From: Amanita rubescens
Taxonomy: Eukaryota; Basidiomycota; Agaricomycetes; Agaricales; Amanitaceae
Reading direction: 5' to 3'
Assembly: GCA_015039365.1 (NCBI GenBank)
Contig: WION01000032.1
Location: 274,545 to 338,544, forward strand
DNA: 64,000 bases
The position numbers and the translations under genes were made by a program. Shown piece by piece: positions 55,570 to 64,000 of the stretch (the stretch's first letter is position 1; every line of letters begins with the position of its first letter). Below the pieces are notes generated by a model. The model saw only the letters and a list, made by a program, of their open reading frames with translations. It was not told the origin of the DNA and did not search any database.

Positions 55570-57420
55570 CGGGCATATAGGGTGACCGCTAGCTTGCTCT
55601 TCAGGTTCGGATATACTGGCGAGCTTGGCGGGGAGCATGTCTAACACGCTTTGTGCGAGCTTGAAGCGACCAGAGGCTATCGCAAGTTAGAGATATTGTT
55701 GGAGCTGGGAAGAATAAGACTTTGAAAAGACAACAGGAAAAGGAACAAACCTCGAAAGCCTTATCCACGGACCGTTCCGCAGCAACGACCGCAATACATC
55801 CAATCCACGTTCGCGCGCTCGCAGCAACTCTCATTTCCGTTCTTCGATCGAGTCTCCTCCATCGATTCTCATACCTTCATCTACGAAAATGTCAATATAT
55901 TACTTAAAATAAACGAATGCAACTCACCGATACCCGCTTCCAACCTGAATGAGACGAGGAACAGCGCATACCGCTCGCGGCGTTCTCGTCCAACGCACCA
56001 GCGTACAACGCGATCAAATGCCGTTCACCTGCATCCTGCACCACTACTTTCAGATGGCCGTCCCATACTCGACACAAAACCACATACCTCTAGCAACCTA
56101 ATATGCGGTCTGCACAGCCCCGACGGGCACCGAAACATCAAGCAACCCAAGGTACAAACTCAAATGTGCAGAAAAAACGATAAACCGGAACGTATTCCTC
56201 CATTCCAGGACCGTACACCCCGTCATTGAGTCCGCGTCAAGTCTTTCACTTTTCCAACTCCATATTATGCTCAGCCGGAGGACCAGACGAAGCAGAAGTA
56301 GTTTGGAGGAGCGTAGATGGTCTTCCCATGTTTTACAGGCGGATCGGAGGATGGGGAATGTTTGAGGTGAAGAGCAGGGGGCGGCGTAGAGAGGTTTGGT
56401 AGGTTTGACTGAGGGTTAGGTTAGGGTCTGAGTTGGTGGATAGAAAGGGTGGACTCGGACGTACATTGAGGGCGGCGCGGGTGCACATCGATTTCCATAG
56501 TTTTCGGTGTCTGTTTCCGGACCAGACGTGGTTGTTCATGGCTTCGTCTTCGTTTTCCGTCGCGTCTGTAGGACCTGTGACTGCCATTCAAGTCAGCTCG
56601 TGTCTAGAAGCGAGGGCAAGGCGAAAAGCAGGATAGGGAATTTATAATTCCTGCATTCCTGCAGGACCGGACAATAAACAAGGAAAAGAACATGTACATT
56701 CCATCTAAACAAAAACAGACCCCGTATGCTGGCGGCTCTCCATGGCTGATGGGCGCGTCTACAAAGTTCGATGGCCCCTTCGAGACGGCCAGCGCGTATA
56801 TGCGCATATATGAATTGCAGGCTCCTCTCGTAGCTCTACGCGCATAAATTAGAAAACATCCTTGATTTTTTTTCAGTGGCACTCACCGCATCATCTGAAG
56901 CTCACTCTTGCTCGTCGCATCTGGATCAAGTGCGTCTACTACCCCCGCGGCCGGCGTCGTGGACATTCTTTGACTTTGTATGAGCATATGCTTCGTAAAA
57001 CTCCAGTATCGTTGCTGATGGTTGAGCCGCAATATCGTGTGCATGGTGGCGAACTCAATCAAGAGCGACGATACGCGCATAATGGCTCGCGCAAGCGTCC
57101 AAGTCGGTGTTTATGGATTCGAATGAAAAGTTGGCTGCAGTGTTGCCGTTTTCCTCGCAGCATCCAAGTATTGGGCTCTAATCTTGCTAGTTCGGTATAG
57201 ACGCGTCTTGGGCATCTTCCAGGTTCTGTCTGCATATGTTCCCGATTCTGAGCGCAAATCTAGATCGCGGATTGAGTAGCGCATGAAGGTCAGGTTGAGC
57301 GACGGAGAGAGACCGGTTTCCGGACCGGCTCCCGACCTTCCCGATAAGGATGCATTCGTTCTCACGGCAGAATTTCATACACGCTGTCGATTACCCTTCC
57401 ATGTTCGACGAGCGTGTTGA
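55570..57420 (-). pseudogene. Nup84/Nup107-like nucleoporin, decayed
   Basis: Minus-strand pieces in the right order for the Nup84/Nup107 scaffold nucleoporin: STTPAAGVVDALDPDAT (about 56930), FIYAHICAGRLEGAIELCRR then AHQPWRAASIRG (about 56740-56830), VWSGNRHRKLWKSMCTRAAL (about 56470-56530), DAGERHLIALYAGALDENAA (about 56010-56070), IAVVAAERSVDKAFE (about 55755-55800) and KLAQSVLDMLPAKLASISEP (about 55600-55660). Frames change between and inside these pieces, for example after DENAA, where the next conserved part ERYALFLVSF is out of frame. Some changes may be missed introns, but not all. The C-terminal part of the protein is not here; an equivalent lies at 59380-60235. Nup84/107 builds the Y-complex of the nuclear pore, so an intact copy must lie elsewhere. 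Confidence 0.75.
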
Positions 57421-58012
57421 ATTTGTATTTGAACTTCGTACAATAGGCTCGGCCTCGGTTTCTTTGAATAGTTGATTGTGAACCAAATTTTTATTCGACC
57501 AGTGTCGTGTAACGTGTTAATGCTAATGCCTTCCGCGTAGAGCGTCCAAATACTGTATAATTAATAACTAATAATAGCGAGATCCCATCAAAAGTATACC
57601 GATTAGGTATACGCATCAAACCACGCATCACGAGCTGTTGAAGCTCGTCGTTTCTCCCAAAATCCATATACATATGTCGGGATTGTATATCCCAACATGA
57701 ATGTCATGATAGCAGTGGGTTATTAGAAGGTGCCAGGCTAGGGTTGGTAAAGACGGGTGGCTTATAACAACATCATATCCATCACGACACTTTCGCAAGG
57801 AGGTAATTAGGAGTTAAAAACAAACATATAAGAAAAGAAGATCATGTGCCCATGGAACTTGATTTTCAGGTGTTGCCCATCGCTTCCTTATATGTAGGTG
57901 GCCGATCAGATGTCTCCACCGGCTGAGGTGGTGACTCTTTTGCTAGATGTCGGAGTCCCTGCCAAATCGACTTCCACATTGTAGTAAATATACCATTATG
58001 AGGCGGCACCCT
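57421..58012. other. No supported gene
   Basis: Only short unassigned open frames. Confidence 0.4.
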
Positions 58013-58456
58013 TAAGTTGGGCCGATGGAGGTCCCTGTATTCTTTTGAAGTTGCTTCATGATGACTGAGTTAGAGGATGATGGATCCAAAAGTGATGCGT
58101 AGAACGCACGCAATACTTTTACTAGTCCTTTGAGCTGGGGCAGGCCTACAGCGAGCGCATATGGCAGAAGCTCATCATCTATCACATTCACAGGACGGTT
58201 TGGGTCAATTACATGGCATAGTACGACCTGCCGCCCATGATGCCAGCGTATCTACAATGTAACAATTCTAGTGTTAATTGACCTATTTGCAGAGACATAG
58301 CACTGAAAGTCTGAAACCACTCACTTTATAACGTATACCATTTACATCCCATTGTGCATGATTCCAATAATAATGATTCTCAGGCGTTCGGCACATTGTT
58401 ACACATTCATCCACAATCCTCCTAGAACGGTCACAGAGATAGACACTGATAACCAT
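58013..58456 (-). CDS. Small protein of unknown function
   Basis: Two minus-strand exons, 58456-58325 and 58251-58013, joined in phase at a 73-bp intron (GTGAGT to TTGTAG); 123 residues. The first exon has MVISVYLCDRSRRIVDECVT and NHYYWNHAQWDVNGIRYK; the second continues IRWHHGRQVVLCHVIDPNRP and ELLPYALAVGLPQLKGLVKV. No known domain. The smooth hydrophobic pattern across the junction argues for a real gene. Further upstream exons are possible: the 58500-58700 stretch has a frame with FASPTPEDEYIQLRV, but I found no in-phase join. Confidence 0.5.
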
Positions 58457-59379
58457 GCAGTATTAAAGTCAGATAATATATATAAAGACTAAAAGAAAAC
58501 TTTCAATAGAATAGATTCAGTAAAGCCTGACCCGTAGCTGGATGTATTCATCTTCTGGAGTTGGAGAGGCGAATCTGAGGTCAAGCGTGAGGATAGGAGG
58601 CTTGTCACGAAAAACGACGGTGACAACGTGAGTTTCAGGTTATGAGGTTTGTTTGTGACTATTTGTCGTACTATCCATCCTCGACGCTCGCCCGTTCGTG
58701 AATCCGATGAACATCGGAGTGCTGCACCTGAACTTCCCATCGGAAAATGGACTAGGGGTCGCTCTATTTGACACTGGTCCCATAATCATCGCCCTACACC
58801 GTCGCCTCCGCCCCAGGCTTATATTTCGGTTCCCAGAATGAGCTTTGTTTGACCCTAGGCCGCCGCAGTGCGCAGAGTAGCAGGATGTTTCGAGTACCTT
58901 TCATACTTTTGCAGTGGAATAGGTTAGTTACCTCTCCCATTTTGATATCAATTTCACAGTTCCCTGACAATTCAACGAGGAAGGGCGAAACAATTCAGCA
59001 TGTATTGTGTGGCAACATTGCAGGCCAGGGGTGCGAAAGTGAAAGTGAAAGTGAGGGTGACGGACAATCATTTGTCAGTGTTCGTGCATCATATTCACAT
59101 TTTCGGTATTGACAGTGATTTTGCGGATGTTCCAATGCCATAAATGCATTGGTACTAGTGCTACAGTGGGCCGAGGCTGCCATGAAATTGAACGAACTCT
59201 GCACGCGATTTTACGGTAGAAGACTCTTTGATACATCGTTTAGGTTAATTCAACAGTATCCTATCATAAGATTGCTAGTAAAGTGTTCATTATGTATACC
59301 AGCCTCTTCTTGTTCTAGAACCACCTCGCCGCAAATATAAGTCACCAAGTCCCTAACCCAGCAGCATCAACAGGCGGGC
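58457..59379. other. No supported gene
   Basis: Unassigned. It contains a short GAAAGTGAAAGTGAAAGTGA simple repeat at about 59035-59055. Confidence 0.4.
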
Positions 59380-60235
59380 GTGACTAATGTAACTGCTACC
59401 GGCTGCTGGAGCAGTTGCAAACGGATCCGACCCTCCACCTTCCAACCCATCCAACACTGCCTGCCTCACCGCACTCAGATATTCACCCAACCTTGTCTTC
59501 CTCAACCGTTTCCTACCCAAGAGTTGTGCTTGTTATTCCTCAAGTTGTTTTTGCAACGGTCCCAGCTCGTCATCTACGTCTACGCCGAGGAAGTCATCGT
59601 ATAGTCTGTATCGAGAGTCTGCAACGATGTTGGGGAGGTTGAGGGCACGTTTTAGGTTTCTGGTTGTGATCAGGTGTAAGGGCGAGGTCGGAAAGGGGAA
59701 GGAAGAAAACGACGTACTCGGGAAACCATTTCCTCGACGCGTATAAGAGGGAATGTAGCCTGATCGCCAGCTCGGGAAGGAACACTCTCCTTACACGTAT
59801 CATTTCTTTTCGTCGTTTGTCCGTTGGATCGGCTTTGTTAGAATCACCACAAAAGCGAATCAAGCGAGAAAAGGCATACCAGCTGAATATTCTTCGGTGT
59901 TGACGAGCCATTTGGCTGTCAACAGCCTTGTTACTTGTTCGTTCGCTTCTTCTTCAAGTACAGCATGGTAATCTGATAACCACGCTGCGCGGGTTTGCCC
60001 CAATCGAGCCTAAGTTAATTGTCAGTTAATCTTATTGATAAACCAAAGCCGAAGATAAACGTACCGATTCTCAACATGTCCATATCAATCTCCAGCGCCT
60101 GCCACGACCGGTAATGGAGGTACTCCGTCGCTCGCTCTTCAGGTTCGGATATACCGGCAAGCTCAGCAGGGAGCATGTCTAATATGCTGTGTGCGAGTTT
60201 GAGCCGACCCGAGACTTTCACGAGGTAAAAATGTT
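59380..60235 (-). pseudogene. Nup84/Nup107-like C-terminal part, decayed
   Basis: Minus-strand pieces in order: LKLAHSILDMLPAELAGISE then PEERATEYLHYRSW (about 60110-60200), AWLSDYHAVLEEEANEQVTR then LLTAKWLVNTEEY (about 59880-59990), RRVFLPELAIRLHSLLYASR (about 59730-59790), LKRALNLPNIVADSRYRLYD (about 59600-59660) and RLGEYLSAVRQAVLDGLEGG (about 59440-59500). A stop falls inside the last part (GAG GAA TAA) before RLGEYL. The first piece overlaps the last piece of the fragment at 55570-57420, so the two come from separate copies, not from one gene split by an insertion. Confidence 0.75.
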
Positions 60236-60269
60236 ATAATCAATGCTCTTACCGAGGAAGAAGCGCCTA

Positions 60270-61468
60270 CGTTTGTTGACAACAGGCGTGCGAACGCGGG
60301 CGTTGACTAAATCACACCCAGAAACCAGTGCACTCGCCGCTTCGATGATCGTCCGCAGAAACGTAAACCATAGTGAAAGACCTTCTATAATTCCACTCTC
60401 CGGCAGCCCGTCAGCACTTCAAATTTAATTGTCACATCATGGAAACAGCGTTGCTATCGAACTCTGCGTATGATGCTGAGCACTGAGCACGTAAAAGTTA
60501 AACTGTGAAATAATGATAACGCCGCCAAGGGAACATGCTGTTTGTAAAAGGACCTCGGAGTTACATTTGCAACGATAATGGCATTATATGCGTGCAGAGT
60601 GAACTCGAAGACCGTGGCACCTATCAGACATCCGGTAATGGATCCAAGAGACTCTCTTTATTCGCGCTGGTACATGCGAAGTCGCCGACCACATATCTGG
60701 AGACCCAAACTACTATCAGACTGTCACGCATCGAACCCCACCTCTTTCATATTTCTGCGACAGATGAAAGCCACGTGTATGCGTTGAGGATGCACAGAGG
60801 AGAGTATTAATACGCAATAAGTGGTTAACGCGTTGATGAGCAGCTGAAGACCCTCCCTGCCTGTCAAGTAGTTTCCAAGGAGCAAGAAAGACCGGAGCAA
60901 GAAAGACTGGATCCTGGATCGCCCTGCTAGCGAGACAGCACTCTCCCTGTAGTGTTGAGGCTGTAGAGCGAATCGGGCGATGAACAGGCGGGTAACTTGG
61001 AGTCCTTGATGAGAGAAACGGCGAAGGAGTGGATGCTGGGTAAACTTGTCTCAAGTCGAAGGTATTTTGCGAAAAGATGGACGAGAATGCGGGAAAGAAT
61101 GAAGGACTGTCCCGGGAGCGAAATATACGCGAGACAGCGAAAGGTGCGGGCACTGTGGGGTCGGAGCTGCGAGCTCCGACCTGAGGTATTTGGTTTCCAA
61201 AAGGCCAACGCTACAACGATACATCACTGATAGTAATACTGTAGAAATGACATCGATAGAAGCGCATATTGGATCGTCTTGCGGCCCTTCGACCCTCGAT
61301 ATCTTTCCTGGACAATATATGTCAATCTTCCATCGCTAGTCGAGCGCTGAAGCTGAACGCACCCTGAGTTTGCTCTCCACATCTGCAAGTCCCCTGACCC
61401 TCCTAGTAGCGCTCACCTCAATCCTCGACCATGATCGCTTTCAGGGAACTGATGGGACGGGAAGCGTC
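60270..61468. repeat. Segmental duplicate B, undisturbed copy
   Basis: Matches 45787-46050 joined to 53167-54088. It preserves the empty site of the 7.1-kb TIR element at 60526-60527. It carries the same minus-strand frame (61208-60927, 93 residues) and the same hairpin (61159-61181). It is followed directly by the promoter or start region of the NB-ARC-TPR gene, whereas copy A is followed by the Dsc3-like gene. Confidence 0.9.
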
Positions 61469-61484
61469 ACGGTGATGCCGTGAC

Positions 61485-64000
61485 ATGGCCTGCACTCGCT
61501 GCGGGCCGAGATACCGAGTTCGGGATAAGTTTCCAAGGCATGGGACGACCAAACGCTGTCACTCTAACTTGCTCACCGAAGTAGCTGCGATTCCTTTGAT
61601 ATGCGGTTGTAAGTTGATTATAGGACTATGCCGAGTGTCCTCTTCCACGAAGTTCTATCATGTGACGCGTTACATCGCTTCCTTGCCTCTTGACCGCCAT
61701 ACAGCTGCATTGTTCATTGCACAACACCAGGTAACCTCATTTTGGTCTATTCTGAGCATAACTCTCAATTCCATATAATTCTTTCATAGACTGTGATCAC
61801 CATCATATCAGCAGATCCACCTCAGGTAGTGAATACTGGTGTCTTTGCTGGACATGAGAATGTTGTTGTTATACTAGATAGCCAATTCATAGAGGTATTG
61901 TATTTCAGCTTCCACCTGGAAATTGTCAATAATGAAGACTCATAGATCAACTACTATATTTCAGACCCTTCCAATGTTGATCTACCTGCTTTACCTCCTC
62001 TCAAACATTCTAGTATTTTCTTTACAGGCCAAGATAAGTACTTGCAAAAACTGAAGGATCACTTTACCTCCAATGTTGGAGGTGAAAGAATTGTTTTCCT
62101 CTTGCATGGTTTAGGTGGCATTGGCAAGACTCAAATTTGCCTTAAATTCATTGAAGAAAATCCTGATTTGTCAGTATTTCACACATTTGTGTAGTTATTC
62201 AAATAACTAACCTATTCAAGGTTCTCTGACATATTCTGGATTGATGCTTCTTCTGAGAAAAGTGTTGAATTTGTACTCACCCAGATATCCTCAACCTACA
62301 GTACTTCACCAGATGGTAGACCCTCAGCCAGATCTGCTCTTGAGTGGATTTCTCAAAGGTCTAATTTTTTCATCATGTATGATGGAGCAGATGGTCATTA
62401 CTCAGTGATTGAAAAATTCCTCCCACCAGGAAATGGAGGAAATGTTATGATAACAAGTAGGAACATTGGATTGAAGAGGCTCAGTGCATTGAGCAAGAAC
62501 TCAATGGAAATGTATGGCATGGAAGATGAAGATGCTATTTGCTTGCTTTTGAAGTCAGCCATGCTTGATGACACAAATGATGATATCTATAATCTGGCTC
62601 AGCAGCTTGTGTTGCAATTGGACAAGATCCCTCTTGCCATTGACCAAGCAGGAGCATATATGCATTCCTGTGGTTGCAGCATTAATGATTATTTGGAATT
62701 ATTCACAAGATACAAGAATGAGTTAATGAGGAACACTCCAGGATTTGAGGGTGCTTCAGATTATGGAACATCTACATATGGGACATGGGACATCTCCATG
62801 AAAGAAATGGAGGGTATAGATGCAAATGATAGTTCACAGGAATCTGTTGCAGCACAAAGTGCCACCAAGCTCCTGAGGATCTTTGCTTTATTAGATCATG
62901 CTGATATACCACAAGAATTATTCAAGGGTGCTGCTGAGAACTACATGAAAAGACAGATGGACGATCATATGTATCTGTTATCATCATTGAGCTTGCTGGA
63001 TGATGAAACTGTGTTCATGGGAAAACATGGGGAGTGGGATAAATTAAAGTTTCTAGATGGCATCCAGGTGTTACTTTCATTTTCTTTGGTCAGGAGTCAT
63101 AATCACATGTATTCCATGCACTTACTAGTAAGTGCCTGGAGTAGGAACTCCATACCAAAAGCAGAAGTAAATGATCTCTATTACATAGCAAGAGCATTGC
63201 TATCCTGTTCAATAGCTCTTGATTGGAAAACTGATAATTATGAATTCTGTCAATCACTTGCACCACACATTAGATCAAACATTTTGCATGGATTGGAATT
63301 AAAGTTGAACAGCAAGTACTATGATGATCAATATACAAGATTTGCACTTGTATTTGATCATGTTGGGAGCTGGGATGAAGAAGAACAATTGCTACACATT
63401 GCAGTTCATCAAAGGAAAACAGAGCTGGGATTGGATCATTTATACACTCTTGTCAGCATGGCAAATTTGGCATTAACATACAGGAATCAGGGAAGGTGGG
63501 ATGAGGCAGGGAGGCTTCAGATGAATGTGCTGAATGCATTCAAACCAAAGTTTGGATCAGACCACCCATTCACTCTCACCAGCATGTCAAATCTGGCATT
63601 AACATACAAGAAGCAGGGAAGGTGGGATGAGGCAGAGCAGCTTGAGATGGATGTAATGAATGCATTCAACACAAAGTTTGGACCAGACCACACATCCACT
63701 CTCACCAGCATGGCCAATTTGGCATCAACATACAGGAATCAGGGAAGGTGGGATGATGCAGAAAAGCTTGAGATGGATGTAATGAATAGATTTGGAACAA
63801 AACTGGGATCAGACCACCCATCCTCTCTCACCAGCATTGCCAATTTGGCATCAACATTCTGGAATCAGGGAAGGTGGGATGAGGCAGAGAAACTTCAGAT
63901 GGATGTGATGAATACAAGGAAAGCAAAACTTGGATCATACCACCCAGACACTCTTACCAGCATGTCCAATTTGGCATCAACATACAAGAATCAGGGAAAG
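61485..64000 (+). CDS. NB-ARC-TPR NLR protein (5' part; runs off the window)
   Basis: Certain exons are 61965-62169 and 62221 to beyond 64000, joined in phase at a 51-bp intron; the last is open to the window end. A preceding exon from about 61793 carries VVNTGVFAGHENVVVILDSQ, then FIEV, similar to the short motif of the NACHT-ANK genes. The true start may be ATG 61485; the first exons are unproven. NB-ARC: LKHSSIFFTGQDKYLQKL, Walker A LLHGLGGIGKTQICLK, Walker B region SNFFIMYDGADG, sensor GGNVMITSRN and the GLPL-like KIPLAIDQAGAYM. From about 63380 five 42-residue TPR units of the kinesin-light-chain type follow, with consensus DHPSTLTSMANLASTYRNQG then RWDEAEKLEMDVMN. The units are nearly identical to each other. 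The body is CpG-poor and AT-rich. Confidence 0.88.
63400..64000 (+). repeat. TPR tandem repeats, 126-bp units
   Basis: At least five units, the last incomplete at the window edge. Bases such as CAGGGAAGGTGGGATGAGGC recur in nearly every unit. Confidence 0.9.

Noticed and set aside
55570..60235. A single Nup84/107 gene interrupted by an insertion
   Set aside because: The ISEPEE segment is present on both sides with different flanks, so the pieces derive from two copies.

Overview
The window is eukaryotic and fungal, most likely an agaricomycete (mushroom-forming basidiomycete). The evidence is coding regions split by many 50-70 bp GT-AG introns, an intact Ty3/gypsy chromovirus, fungal housekeeping genes (eL14, mitochondrial ArgJ, Erv41, a Dsc3-like ubiquitin fold, Nup84/107 remnants) and several fungal-type NLR genes. 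I cannot name the species.

Layout. 1-4.5 kb: mostly unassigned, with an HPP-family membrane protein gene (2999-3843) whose 3' end is frameshifted. 4.8-24.8 kb: a locus built by repeated segmental duplication. It holds the intact eL14 gene (4780-5509), three decayed eL14 copies (about 5.7-6.7, 13.6-14.7 and 16.7-17.65 kb), two near-collinear NACHT-ankyrin NLR genes (6992-11764 and 18267-22812), one decayed ArgJ copy (12.1-13.5 kb), an intact ArgJ (23165-24782) and an intact 2OG-Fe(II) dioxygenase-like gene (14776-16216). 25-31.7 kb: a compact housekeeping block with Erv41 (-), a RING protein (+), a tail-anchored unknown (-) and an F-box protein (+), in two head-to-head pairs. 31881-40016: a complete, very young Ty3/gypsy chromovirus with 453-bp LTRs and a 5-bp target duplication, inserted 82 bp beyond the stop codon of a third NACHT-ankyrin gene (40104-44557, minus), which carries an in-frame TGA. 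46051-53166: a 7.1-kb terminal-inverted-repeat element with no transposase, full of TCAGACA-type subterminal repeats. Its empty site is preserved in a second copy of the flanking sequence at 60.5 kb. 54-60.3 kb: a Dsc3-like Ubl gene, decayed pieces of Nup84/107 and a small unknown gene. 61.5 kb to the end: the start of an NB-ARC-TPR NLR that runs off the window.

Main themes. (1) This is an NLR cluster: three NACHT-ANK genes sharing a conserved leader, an N-terminal basic segment, a short F-x-x-A...S-x-F-F motif and a Walker A motif on a 25-nt microexon, plus one NB-ARC-TPR gene. (2) NLR gene bodies look strongly CpG-depleted while their promoters and first exons keep CpGs. An old LTR fragment at 48427-48569 has lost all nine CpGs of the young LTR by CG to TG/CA change. 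Together these suggest long-term CpG methylation of NLR bodies. (3) The ankyrin and TPR units are nearly identical to each other and differ in number between paralogues, as expected for repeat domains under concerted evolution.

Limits: splice sites were read by eye. The first exons of the NLR genes are the least certain part, and no database search was possible.
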